Shown: in pieces, positions 7,091-14,505 of the stretch | Layout: each line of letters begins with the position of its first letter | Position numbering within the stretch: position 1 is the stretch's first letter | Source of the DNA: UBA6186 sp050012295 | GTDB lineage: Bacteria > Pseudomonadota > Gammaproteobacteria > UBA6186 > Azoamicaceae | Length of the DNA: 17,976 nt | Direction: 5' to 3' | NCBI GenBank assembly: GCA_050012295.1 | Contig: JBEKHL010000034.1 | Span: 1-17,976 of the forward strand | Position numbers and translations under genes: made by a program | The notes under the pieces: generated by a model | Told to the model about the DNA's origin: nothing | What the model saw: the letters and a program-made list of their open reading frames with translations, nothing else | Databases searched by the model: none

Positions 7091-7433
7091 ATGCCAACTC
7101 CTTTGCCCGCTTAAGGCGATCTTTAATTAAATCAAGTTCCTTTTGGGGAGTCTTAATCCCTTGTTTAGATTTTTTCTGAAAAGCATGTAAAACATATAAA
7201 CCATGCGCAAGTTGTACTGCATATACAGTCCTATAAGTATCACTATTGAAATTCTCTACAATTTCAAATATACCTGAACCAAAACCTTTTATTGGTTTAG
7301 CATTTGGATGAAGTTCACCTCTTTGAGCAAAATATAACGCATATCCAATATTTCGTTGCACTTTTATAGGAAACTTTTTAAGTTGTTTTATGGAGTCTCC
7401 AACCCAAATTACTTTTTTTATTGTTTCACGCAC
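7083..7433 (-). CDS. RelE/HigB-type toxin (phage-derived Gp49-like family)
   Basis: A 116-residue protein of the PF05973 type, the toxin of a type II module. Its hallmarks are the spaced elements GYALYFAQRGE (about 30-40), KGFGSGIFEIVENF (49-62), DTYRTVYAVQ (65-74), and YVLHAFQKKSKQGIKTPQKE (80-99). Family members are ribosome-dependent or free mRNA endonucleases; activity here is inferred. The start is GTG at 7433. An in-frame stop lies six bases upstream, so there is no earlier start, and no ribosome site exists. The predicted transcription start falls on the GTG itself, so the mRNA is probably leaderless. Toxin-before-antitoxin order with an 8-bp overlap is the higBA arrangement. All key family segments look intact. 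Confidence 0.88.
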   Translation of the reverse strand: MRETIKKVIWVGDSIKQLKKFPIKVQRNIGYALYFAQRGELHPNAKPIKGFGSGIFEIVENFNSDTYRTVYAVQLAHGLYVLHAFQKKSKQGIKTPQKELDLIKDRLKRAKELAYD

Positions 7434-7439
7434 ATTTTA

Positions 7440-7468
7440 ATTATGGCGGTATAGCCATAAAATTTCAA
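7440..7468 (-). promoter_or_regulatory. Promoter and operator palindrome of the toxin-antitoxin operon
   Basis: On the minus strand TTGAAA (complement of 7463-7468), a 17-nt spacer and CATAAT (complement of 7440-7445) form a near-consensus sigma-70-like promoter. The start point, about 7 nt downstream, is near 7433, the first base of the toxin GTG. A perfect 7-bp inverted repeat, TTATGGC (7441-7447) and GCCATAA (7454-7460) with a 6-bp centre, covers the -10 region and spacer. That is where an autorepressor of this type would be expected to sit. Confidence 0.65.
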
Positions 7469-7509
7469 GCCCTATAATATAATTTTATTTGGTTCAGTTA
7501 AGTCGACCC

Positions 7510-7532
7510 TGTATGTAATCAACGTACATACA
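7510..7532. repeat. 8-bp inverted repeat upstream of the toxin-antitoxin promoter
   Basis: TGTATGTA (7510-7517) and TACATACA (7525-7532) are perfect arms around ATCAACG. It lies between the ankyrin C-terminal fragment and the promoter, about 40 bp upstream of the -35. Possible second operator or transcript hairpin; there is no T-run to call it a terminator. Confidence 0.35.
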
Positions 7533-7591
7533 ATATGACAATAATTTAGTTACGTTTATTATCCTAAATATATCAATTCTGGCTGTATAAT

Positions 7592-7798
7592 TTAATGGGA
7601 TATTTTTGGTTTTTTTAATTTTGGTTCCGACTTTTGTTTTTGTTCATGTTCTAAAAATATGGTTTTTATTTCATCACATACAGCATAATCTCGTGGTAAT
7701 TTATTTCGATTATCAGGTAATTCTATGGCGCCAGCTATAAGTAAACTTTTTATGCACTCTTCAGTATCTTGGTGACACATAGAAGAAGCGAAAAGAAA
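7592..7798 (-). pseudogene. Ankyrin-repeat protein gene, C-terminal fragment
   Basis: The minus-strand frame from the TTT codon (complement of 7796-7798) reads FLFASSMCHQDTEECIKSLL, then IAGAIELPDNRNKLPRDYAV, and ends with a charged tail EHEQKQKSEPKLKKPKISH and TAA at 7592. This is the body of one ankyrin repeat, the start of another, and a C-terminus. It lacks the repeat's opening G-TP residues and any start signal; ATG at 7780 is internal and has no ribosome site. It continues exactly where the fragment at 5546-5818 stops. The intact protein would have been about 158 residues. Confidence 0.7.
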
Positions 7799-7890
7799 AT
7801 CTTATTAGATTCATCTATGAAAATTCTATAGTACCAAATAATATTAGAGAAATTAGCCCTTTTATAAAAAAATATTTAAATAAATATTAA
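7783..7890 (+). pseudogene. Possible C-terminal relic of an unidentified protein
   Basis: A plus-strand frame without start codon reads ENLIRFIYENSIVPNNIREI, then SPFIKKYLNKY and TAA at 7888-7890. It has a protein-like character and ends cleanly, but it is only about 35 codons. Joining it to the GGDEF gene across the rearranged segment does not restore a GGDEF domain. It begins where the ankyrin fragment ends, so it may be flanking DNA of the insertion. I do not recognise it. Confidence 0.25.
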
Positions 7891-7931
7891 ATAATATAGA
7901 ATGTATTTTAAAATACTAGGAAATTATTAAT

Positions 7932-8834
7932 ATGACAACAAAAAACAGACAAGAAACTGATTTACCTTGGAAATATATATTAAGTTTATATTTTAAACCT
8001 TTTATGGAACTTTGTTGGCAAAAAAGAGCAACAGAAATTAATTGGAATAAAAAACCACGCTTTCTAGATAAAGAATTGATTAAAATTACTAAAGATGCTG
8101 CTACTGGCAATAGGGTTATAGATAAACTAATAGAAGTAGAATTAATTGATGGTAATCGTTGCTGTATACTGATCCATCTGGAAGTACAAAGTACTAAACA
8201 AGCTGATTTTAGTAAGCGAATGTTTGTATACCGATACAGACTTCGTGATGTGTATGAAAAGCCTATAGCTAGCATGGCTTTATTACTAGATGATGATCCA
8301 TCTTGGAGACCCTGTAGTTATAGTGAAAGCCTTTGGGATTCAGAAATTACTATGCGCTTTCCGATCATAAAATTAATTGACTATAACGAGCAAATACAAG
8401 GATTAGAACAATCAACTAATCCATTCGCTATAATAATATTAGCTCAATTAACTGCTTTAAAAAAACAGGAAATTGAGTTAAAATTAACTCAGAAGTTACA
8501 AATTACTAGAAAATTATATACGTTAAATTTCAGCAAAAAGGAAGTATTAGCTTTATTTCGATTTATTGATTGGATTATATCATTACCAAAAGAATGCGAG
8601 GCAGAATATATGAGAAATGTAGCAAAATTAGAAAAAGAAGAATTTGGTAAGAATTTTATATGCCCTGCTGAACAACTTTGGCTAGAAGAAGGTATGGAAA
8701 AAGGATCAGCTATTACTGCTCAAAAAATTGCTATGAAAATGTTAGGGAAAAAAGGGATCTCTATAGCGTATATAGCAAAAATCACTGGTATATCTATTAC
8801 TGAACTTAGAAGATTAAAAGACAAAAAACACTAG
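7932..8834 (+). CDS. Rpn-type PD-(D/E)XK nuclease family protein (recombination-promoting nuclease/putative transposase)
   Basis: A 300-residue protein with the pattern of the Rpn/PDDEXK transposase-annotated family. The nuclease core shows RVIDKLIEVELIDG (D64) followed by CILIHLEVQS (E84-x-Q86, where Q takes the place of the usual K, as is common in this family), then FSKRMFVYRYRLRDVY and PIASMALLLDDDPSWRP. The middle has NPFAIIILAQLTALK and the C-terminus the family's helical tail (KMLGKKGISIAYIAKITGIS then ITELRRL). ATG at 7932 has AGGA 10 nt upstream, and a 14-bp AT-only-centred palindrome (7903-7916) sits just before it. Relatives of this family promote recA-independent recombination. 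It is full length and is the best-preserved gene in the damaged island. The stop is 5 nt from an IS-end-like motif. Confidence 0.87.
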   Translation: MTTKNRQETDLPWKYILSLYFKPFMELCWQKRATEINWNKKPRFLDKELIKITKDAATGNRVIDKLIEVELIDGNRCCILIHLEVQSTKQADFSKRMFVYRYRLRDVYEKPIASMALLLDDDPSWRPCSYSESLWDSEITMRFPIIKLIDYNEQIQGLEQSTNPFAIIILAQLTALKKQEIELKLTQKLQITRKLYTLNFSKKEVLALFRFIDWIISLPKECEAEYMRNVAKLEKEEFGKNFICPAEQLWLEEGMEKGSAITAQKIAMKMLGKKGISIAYIAKITGISITELRRLKDKKH

Positions 8835-8839
8835 AAAAA

Positions 8840-8874
8840 CACTCTGTTGCATAAAGATTTAAAGTTAGGTAACG
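8840..8874 (+). repeat. Insertion-sequence-end-like motif, copy 2 (plus orientation)
   Basis: Starts CACTCTGTTGCATAAAGATT just after the Rpn-type gene and ends AACG. It is the inverted counterpart of 5867-5897. The tips of the two copies point toward each other, so any parent elements would have lain outside the interval. No target duplication or transposase is visible. Confidence 0.35.
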
Positions 8875-9127
8875 TTGTTTGTTTTTGCTAAAACAAGCTA
8901 CTTCCTTAACATGTAAGACAATCTGATGGATCAAGCTTTTTTTGGTAAAAATATATTCCTTATAAATTCCTTTAATTTTTTTTAGATCAAAAAATTTCAA
9001 ACCACTAGAGGTCACTTCTATTGGCTGGAGAACATTGTCTTTTAAAAAGTCAGCAACTTTTTTAGCAGCACAAGATATTTTTGTTAATATGGAGGCTTTT
9101 GATGGACGGCTAATGTTGGCAGCTTGA
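8875..9127. other. Intergenic relic DNA without a supportable gene
   Basis: No start, ribosome site or recognisable domain is seen on either strand. A minus-strand frame stays open from about 9204 to 8806 (including ASILTKISCAAKKVADFLKD), but it runs antisense through both the acetyltransferase relic and the Rpn gene tail and has no credible start. I treat it as decayed DNA. Confidence 0.4.
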
Positions 9128-9498
9128 ATAGAAACTTCTAGACTAAAGTTATATGTACCAAAAGCTGGATTTGGAGAGAAAATATACCAAGCAATTCAGG
9201 ATGGCTATGAAAATTATGTGAAATGGCTGAATTGGCCAGCAAATATTCCAAAGGTTACGCAACTGAAGCTGCTCATGCTATGGCGATTCTTGCGTTTAGA
9301 ATTCTAAAGTCCAAAAAAGTAGAAATTTATTGTGATGCTGAAAATGTAGCGTCAACACCTATCCCGTTAAAGCTTGGATTTAAGCTAGAATATGTACAAA
9401 AAGGTGGTTGGCCAAGGATAGACGACAAACTAGCAAAATTAAAAACATATTCCATTTTTCATGAGAATGATCTGCCTAAATTGGAAATTACTTGGTGA
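9128..9498 (+). pseudogene. GNAT-family N-acetyltransferase (RimJ/RimL type) pseudogene with internal deletion
   Basis: Two parts of one acetyltransferase lie in different frames. The N-terminal part, in the frame of 9128, reads IETSRLKLYVPKAGFGEKIY then QAIQDGYENYVKWLNWPAN, the usual N-terminus of this family. The C-terminal part, in the frame of 9223, reads KGYATEAAHAMAILAFRIL (the acetyl-CoA loop and helix), then VEIYCDAENVASTPIPLKLG and an LPKLEITW end. The middle, about 60 residues carrying the central beta strands, is missing, and the frames meet around 9230-9250. The original start codon is also gone: an in-frame TGA (9125-9127) precedes ATA. The ATG at 9223 is an accident of the deletion and has no ribosome site. 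It cannot make an active enzyme. Confidence 0.75.
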
Positions 9499-9636
9499 TA
9501 CTTAATAATTTAGAAATAACAGCATTTTTTTTAAGACTCGACTTTTAAACAAAATCGTATAATTTAGCGCCAGCGACTATATACTAAACACACATGAGTT
9601 ATAAAGATTACAAATAGCTCTTGCACTAACAATTAT

Positions 9637-9644
9637 GCTATAAT
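9637..9644 (+). promoter_or_regulatory. Extended -10 promoter element for the methyltransferase-tamAB cluster
   Basis: TGCTATAAT (from T9636) gives a perfect TATAAT at 9639-9644 with the TG extension that can compensate for a poor -35; nothing close to TTGACA lies at the right distance. It is about 50 bp before the methyltransferase ATG. The rest of the gap 9499-9693 shows no gene, and a second TATAAT-like stretch occurs near 9550. Confidence 0.45.
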
Positions 9645-9693
9645 CCACCCAAATGAACTTTAAGTGCTCAAAAAAACAAAGTTAACTTAGAAA

Positions 9694-10332
9694 ATGTTAT
9701 CAATAAAATATTTTAAAGAATTATTTTCATATGCTGCCAAACATACCAAAAATGCACCCTACCTATTACAAGAATTGGCTTTTATAACTAAAAATACCAT
9801 GTTTGGCTCTGTTATGCTAAGCGATCATTATATTGGCAGACTATTAAAATTATTAGTAGCCATATCTGCAGCTAAAAAAATATTAGAAATTGGCACTTAT
9901 ACCGGATATGCAACCCTTAGTATGGCAGAAGCATTACCAATAGATGGCCATATTATTACTTGCGAAATCGACCCAACAGCTATAAAAATGGCTAACAAAT
10001 TTTTTAATTTAAGCCCGCATGGGCACAAAATTACTCTAATGCCTGGGCCTGCATTAGATACTATAAAAACTATTGAACATCCATTAGATCTAGTATTTAT
10101 AGATGCAGATAAAGCTAATTATAAAAATTATTATGAACAAGTATTGCCAAAACTAAAATCCGGTGGCTTAATAATAATAGACAATGCTTTTTGGGGCGGA
10201 GAAGTTTTAAATGCAATATCAACACAAGCAAAGACTATAGATCAACTAAACAAACAAATTTTTAATTGTAATCAAGTAGAGAATATATTATTAAATATTC
10301 GAGATGGCGTTAACATTGTACGTAAAAAATAA
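9694..10332 (+). CDS. SAM-dependent O-methyltransferase (Methyltransf_3, caffeoyl-CoA OMT-like)
   Basis: A 212-residue soluble enzyme that transfers a methyl group from S-adenosylmethionine, by family analogy to a catechol-like hydroxyl; the natural substrate in such bacteria is not known. Motif I is ILEIGTYTGYATL (63-75). The acidic SAM-ribose residue lies in ITCEIDP (E91). The metal and active-site segment is LVFIDADKANYKNYY (133-147, D137/D139), and the post-strand motif is GGLIIIDNAFWGGEV (157-171, D163-N164 as further metal ligands). The C-terminus IRDGVNIVRKK matches the family's LRDG ending. Length is normal. ATG at 9694 matches the expected N-terminus although no clear ribosome site precedes it. 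Its last 29 bases overlap the annotated start of tamA, suggesting cotranscription. Confidence 0.9.
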   Translation: MLSIKYFKELFSYAAKHTKNAPYLLQELAFITKNTMFGSVMLSDHYIGRLLKLLVAISAAKKILEIGTYTGYATLSMAEALPIDGHIITCEIDPTAIKMANKFFNLSPHGHKITLMPGPALDTIKTIEHPLDLVFIDADKANYKNYYEQVLPKLKSGGLIIIDNAFWGGEVLNAISTQAKTIDQLNKQIFNCNQVENILLNIRDGVNIVRKK

Positions 10333-12181
10333 TATAAAAATAAAATATTTTTTAATATTTTTAATATTTTTAATTAATACTAATTACTGTTTTGCTAAAG
10401 GAAAACAATACCATACATTACAAGTAGAAATTTCTGGGATCAATCAAGAACTAACAGAAGCTATAAAAAAAGATCTATTAATATTCCAAGCCACTTCCGA
10501 TCCAAAACTAACTAAACTTCGTATAGAAAATCTATATGATAAAGCTAATCTAGAAATTATAAATAATTTACAAAGCTTAGGTTATTACCATGCCACCATT
10601 AAAACTAGCAGTCTACAAGAAATTAGTAATAATCACTGGTTAGTTAATTATAATATAGAACTTGGAATACCTACTAAAATTAAACAAATTGATTTACAAA
10701 TTACTGGCGAAGCCAGTAATAATCCAAAGTTATTACAAAAAATACATAATCTTAGTATAAAATTTTTACATGTAAATCAACAATTAAATCACGGTGAATA
10801 TGAAAAAACCAAGCAATATATTTTAAATAAATTACATGATTATGGATTTTTAAATACTCAATTTAATACATCTATAGTAAAAATTAATACCAACAATTAT
10901 ACGGCTTCTATTATTTTTATAATAGATTCTAAACAACAATATTATTTTGGTCCAATAACATTTGAATCAGATCAATACCCACCTAGCTTTTTACAACAAT
11001 ATATTCCTTTTAAAGAACATGATTTATATTTAGCAAAAAATTTAATGCAACTTAAAGACAATTTATTAAACTCTGGATTGTTTGCTAAAGTACGTATCGA
11101 CACCTCTACTTTATCAACAGATAGCAATAATATTATACCAATAACAGCCAGGGTATATGCAAAGCCTGCTAATAACTATAATGCTAGTGTTGGTTATGGC
11201 ACAGATACTGGAATACGTGGTAATGCAGGTTATACTAGAAAAAGATTTTCTCATCCTGGCCATCAAATAAATATTAATTTAACGGGATCTAAAATTCGTA
11301 AAAATGCTATTATTGACTATAGTCTGCTTGGTGCCGATCCAACAATTGATAAATATAATTTTGGTGTAACTGCTGCAGAAGAACATATCCAACAAAGATA
11401 TGATAAGAATGCTTCTTTATATATACAAAAGTCAAAAAAATATGATAACAGACAACAATTTTGGAAATTAAATCTTTTAACAGAAACTTTTAAAGAACTG
11501 CCAGCTAAAGAAAAACAACATGCTAATTTTTTGCTACCTAGCTTACGTTTAGTATGGGTTCATCATAAAAATAATACTGCAAACAATGATGACGATAACG
11601 ATAATAACGAAAACCAAACTAACTTTGGAAATAAGCTAGACATAAACACTAAACTTGCTTCCAAAATCCTAGGATCGGCTAATTTATTACAATTTAATAT
11701 TAACGAAAAATGGATCAAACCATTAATTTATGATCTACGGCTTATATGCAAAGGCACCATAGGCATTACCAGCATTAAGGATATAGAAAAATTACCACTA
11801 AGTTTAAGGTTTTTTGCTGGTGGAGATTATTCTGTACGTGGTTTTGCCTACGAAAGTTTAGGCCCAATGTCTACCGACTCGGCTGGTAATACTAAAGTAG
11901 TTGGTGGAAAACATTTAGTTTTAGGTAGCCTAGAAATAGAAAAAACTATATATCATCAAATTAGTGCTGCTTATTTTATAGATGTTGGTAACGCTCTAAA
12001 TACTTTTAACCAGTTTAATCTTAAAAAATTAGCTATTGGCACAGGGGTTGGATTAATTTATAAAACTCCTATAGGATCAGTACGTGCTTATATAGCCAAA
12101 CCGTTACAGTTACCTCAACAAATGGGTAACCTGCTTAAAAAACATATTCGTTTTCATCTAACTTTTGATGCCGGTTTATAG
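10304..12181 (+). CDS. tamA: TamA: outer-membrane BamA/Omp85-family assembly protein
   Basis: A 625-residue Omp85-family protein. The N-terminus carries a signal peptide (hydrophobic core YFLIFLIFLI, likely cut after NYCFA near residue 31). Periplasmic POTRA-like repeats follow: about 36-115, with NLQSLGYYHATIKTS; about 124-205, with LNKLHDYGFLNTQF; and about 213-285, with YYFGPITFES and LLNSGLFAKVRI. The 16-strand-type barrel covers about 290-625 and contains the diagnostic lid-lock/L6 motif RFFAGGDYSVRGF (502-514) and the AYFIDVGNA strand. It ends FHLTFDAGL. A Asp/Asn-rich segment (about 422-439) is an extra surface loop. With TamB it forms the TAM complex that helps insert outer-membrane proteins and move lipids. 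tamB starts 14 nt downstream. The true start is uncertain: ATG 10304 overlaps the methyltransferase gene and lengthens the signal peptide's n-region. Confidence 0.88.
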   Translation: MALTLYVKNNIKIKYFLIFLIFLINTNYCFAKGKQYHTLQVEISGINQELTEAIKKDLLIFQATSDPKLTKLRIENLYDKANLEIINNLQSLGYYHATIKTSSLQEISNNHWLVNYNIELGIPTKIKQIDLQITGEASNNPKLLQKIHNLSIKFLHVNQQLNHGEYEKTKQYILNKLHDYGFLNTQFNTSIVKINTNNYTASIIFIIDSKQQYYFGPITFESDQYPPSFLQQYIPFKEHDLYLAKNLMQLKDNLLNSGLFAKVRIDTSTLSTDSNNIIPITARVYAKPANNYNASVGYGTDTGIRGNAGYTRKRFSHPGHQININLTGSKIRKNAIIDYSLLGADPTIDKYNFGVTAAEEHIQQRYDKNASLYIQKSKKYDNRQQFWKLNLLTETFKELPAKEKQHANFLLPSLRLVWVHHKNNTANNDDDNDNNENQTNFGNKLDINTKLASKILGSANLLQFNINEKWIKPLIYDLRLICKGTIGITSIKDIEKLPLSLRFFAGGDYSVRGFAYESLGPMSTDSAGNTKVVGGKHLVLGSLEIEKTIYHQISAAYFIDVGNALNTFNQFNLKKLAIGTGVGLIYKTPIGSVRAYIAKPLQLPQQMGNLLKKHIRFHLTFDAGL

Positions 12182-12195
12182 TAAAATTTATTTTT

Positions 12196-14133
12196 ATGAA
12201 ATTATTAAAAATTATAGCTATTGTTAGCGTTGGTGTAGTTACAAGTTTATGTATACTTGCAATAAGCATTAATTTTATTATCACAACTAACTACGGAGCT
12301 AGGCTATTATTAAATACTATAATTCCAATTGTCTTACATAATAAACTGCCATATAAAGTTAATATTAATAAAATATCCGGTAGTTTACACAGAGAACTAC
12401 AATTAGAAAATTTTAGTTTGTCTACCACAGATCAAACCAACCCTGCTATTAATCTTCATATAAAAACTGCAACTATTAAACTAAATTGGATAGATCTTAT
12501 AAAAAACCGACTATTATCAATAAAAATTAGTAACATTAAAGGTGCTTTAAATAATTATCCTCTCGAAGCCAATATTAATTTTTTTACTAAAAACCTAAAC
12601 TATTTATCCATAAACACTCAAAATTTTATAAAAATTGGCAATAATATTTTAAACTTAGAACAAGCTAATAATAAAGAACAAATAAATTTTAAATTAATAG
12701 CCAATCAATTAGATGTTTTTAACAATATATTTAATAAACCACTAGAATTAATTTCTGGCAAAATAATAATAACTGGCCATATAACTAATAACCTTTCTCT
12801 GTTAATGGCAAATATTCGAACAGAACAATTAAACATTAATAATATATCCCTCGATCCAATCCTGCAAAACCCACATAATCAATTAAATATTGTATTAAAA
12901 GACCTTAAAACTATAGAAGCACAAGTTAATTTCCAAGATATTACCCATATAATGAAATTTATCCCTAACCTCACTAGATTAAAAGGTAAATTGCAAGGTT
13001 ATATTAATTTAAACAACGAATCAAAATTTAACGCTAATTTAGCCTTTAAAGACCTTACCATGTCTTTACCAGAATATGGTATAAAAATAAAACCTTTAAA
13101 CATTAATTTTACAGCTAATAATGGTCAAACTATTTTAATTAACGGCAAAGGGATTATGCGAAATGGACCAGGAGAATTTAATATAAAAGGCCATTTAGAA
13201 CCGTTTTCTAAAAATTTTTCTAATCTGTTAGAAATTTCTGGTGATGACATAGAATGTATTAATACTCATGAATACTACTTAATTGCATCGTTACAATTAA
13301 AACTAGCATTTTTATTACAACAAAATGCTTTACAAATAGCAGGCAATATAATAATACCAAAAGGCTCTATTAATTTAGATCAACAAAAATCAAGCTCTAT
13401 AGTTAAATCTAGAGACATAGTATTTCTTGAACAACAAAATACCACACAAAATAATTTTCGGATTTTGCCAAATATAGATTTAAGAATTGAACCAGAAACA
13501 GCATTGTTAGGTAAAGGTTTAGATACAACTATTAGCGGTAAATTAAGAATTTATACTGAAAACGATATGCTACTTGGTGATGGAAGAGTTAGTATTAAAC
13601 AAGGAACTTATAAACTATCTGGGCAAGAATTTATAATTGAAAAAGGCAGATTTATTTATCTACCAGGAACATTAATTGCCAATCCTACTTTAGATATAAA
13701 AATTTTACCTAAAAACAAACAACAAGATCAATATTTATATATAGAAGGAACGTTAAATAGCCCTATTATAAAAGATAGTGGTTTAGTAAACGAACATCAA
13801 GCAATGTTACAATTATTGAGTTTTGGTAGTGATAAAATTATAACTAACATAAAAGACAAACTCCATTTACACGAATTTGGTATACAAGAAGATGATTATG
13901 TTTCTAACCAATATAAAATTAAAAACCCTGACGAATCAGTATTAACTAATAAAAACTTTGTAGTTGGTAAAAAAATTAACGATAAAATTCAGATACAATA
14001 TTTAAAAACTTTAAATACTACTAACAACACGGTTCGTTTAAAGTATAGTTTATCTCCACATTGGTCTTTAGGTTTAGAATCTAGTACCGAATCTGGCCAT
14101 GGGGCAGATTTAGGGTTTTCTTTAGAAAAATAA
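12196..14133 (+). CDS. tamB: TamB: translocation and assembly module inner-membrane/periplasmic protein (DUF490)
   Basis: A 645-residue AsmA/DUF490-type protein. One N-terminal membrane anchor (IIAIVSVGVVTSLCILAISI, about 6-25) is followed by a long region of alternating beta strands expected to form a periplasmic groove. The conserved C-terminal DUF490 domain (about 430-645) includes LRIYTENDMLLGDGRVSIKQ, GQEFIIEKGRFIYLPGTLI, and NPTLDIKILPK, then QAMLQLLSFGSD. It ends with VRLKYSLSPHWSLGLESSTE and GADLGFSLEK, the TamA-contacting end. It is about half the length of the enterobacterial protein, a shortened groove as in other reduced intracellular bacteria. Its position 14 nt after tamA supports the function. 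No ribosome site stands out before ATG. Confidence 0.9.
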   Translation: MKLLKIIAIVSVGVVTSLCILAISINFIITTNYGARLLLNTIIPIVLHNKLPYKVNINKISGSLHRELQLENFSLSTTDQTNPAINLHIKTATIKLNWIDLIKNRLLSIKISNIKGALNNYPLEANINFFTKNLNYLSINTQNFIKIGNNILNLEQANNKEQINFKLIANQLDVFNNIFNKPLELISGKIIITGHITNNLSLLMANIRTEQLNINNISLDPILQNPHNQLNIVLKDLKTIEAQVNFQDITHIMKFIPNLTRLKGKLQGYINLNNESKFNANLAFKDLTMSLPEYGIKIKPLNINFTANNGQTILINGKGIMRNGPGEFNIKGHLEPFSKNFSNLLEISGDDIECINTHEYYLIASLQLKLAFLLQQNALQIAGNIIIPKGSINLDQQKSSSIVKSRDIVFLEQQNTTQNNFRILPNIDLRIEPETALLGKGLDTTISGKLRIYTENDMLLGDGRVSIKQGTYKLSGQEFIIEKGRFIYLPGTLIANPTLDIKILPKNKQQDQYLYIEGTLNSPIIKDSGLVNEHQAMLQLLSFGSDKIITNIKDKLHLHEFGIQEDDYVSNQYKIKNPDESVLTNKNFVVGKKINDKIQIQYLKTLNTTNNTVRLKYSLSPHWSLGLESSTESGHGADLGFSLEK

Positions 14134-14189
14134 ACTGTTTACTTAAACGTAATTAGCTATAACACGGCTATTTGTTAAAAAAATACTAA

Positions 14190-14357
14190 TTAATGATCAC
14201 ATTCATGGTTATTTAATTTTTTTATTTCTTCTTTCGTTAACCCGGTACATCTTGCAATAATACTACAACATATACCTTCTTCTAGCATTTTTAATGCTAT
14301 AGTTTTAACTGCTTCCAGCCCAAATGTTTGCTTACAACTTTTCTCTACTTCAACCAT
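14190..14357 (-). CDS. 55-aa protein corresponding to the C-terminal tail of Rpn-type nucleases
   Basis: ATG at 14357 is preceded by AGGAG (complement of 14364-14368) at 6 nt, one of the strongest ribosome sites here, and the frame runs 55 codons to TAA. The protein begins MVEVEKSCKQTFGLEAV and contains KTIALKMLEEGICCSIIARC then TGLTKEEIKKL. This lines up with the last 35 or so residues of the nuclease at 7932-8834 (QKIAMKMLGKKGISIAYIAK then ITGISITELRRL), a predicted helical motif like a small helix-turn-helix. Five cysteines are unusual, and the end is NNHECDH. No nuclease domain is attached and none lies upstream; the gene stands alone between tamB and the hydrolase gene. It may be a degraded end of a nuclease gene that acquired its own start, or a free regulator; the intact ribosome site favours expression. 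Confidence 0.65.
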   Translation of the reverse strand: MVEVEKSCKQTFGLEAVKTIALKMLEEGICCSIIARCTGLTKEEIKKLNNHECDH

Positions 14358-14505
14358 ATCTATCTCCTAAAGTAAAAAGGTTTAAGAATATATTAATATA
14401 AACAGGTAAAATTACTACAAAATAATTTTTGTTGACAAACACCACAAAAATATATTAACATGCAGCAAGACGCTTTCTAACCAACACAAGTTTATTGGAT
14501 TAAAA

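Noticed and set aside
7903..7916. Palindrome GTATTTTAAAATAC before the Rpn-type gene as an operator
   Set aside because: Almost wholly A/T, so likely by chance in this composition.
7916..8275. Minus-strand 119-codon ORF
   Set aside because: Antisense of the Rpn-type nuclease, which has the conserved motifs.
8806..9204. Long open minus-strand frame
   Set aside because: No start or ribosome site, antisense to the nuclease tail and to the acetyltransferase relic; no recognisable domain in the middle part.
9223..9498. Independent 91-aa acetyltransferase
   Set aside because: Lacks the N-terminal half of the fold and a ribosome site, and the missing N-terminus is found just upstream in another frame.
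14145..14180. TAGC/GCTA hairpin after tamB as a terminator
   Set aside because: Only a 4-bp stem and no T-run in the right place on either strand.
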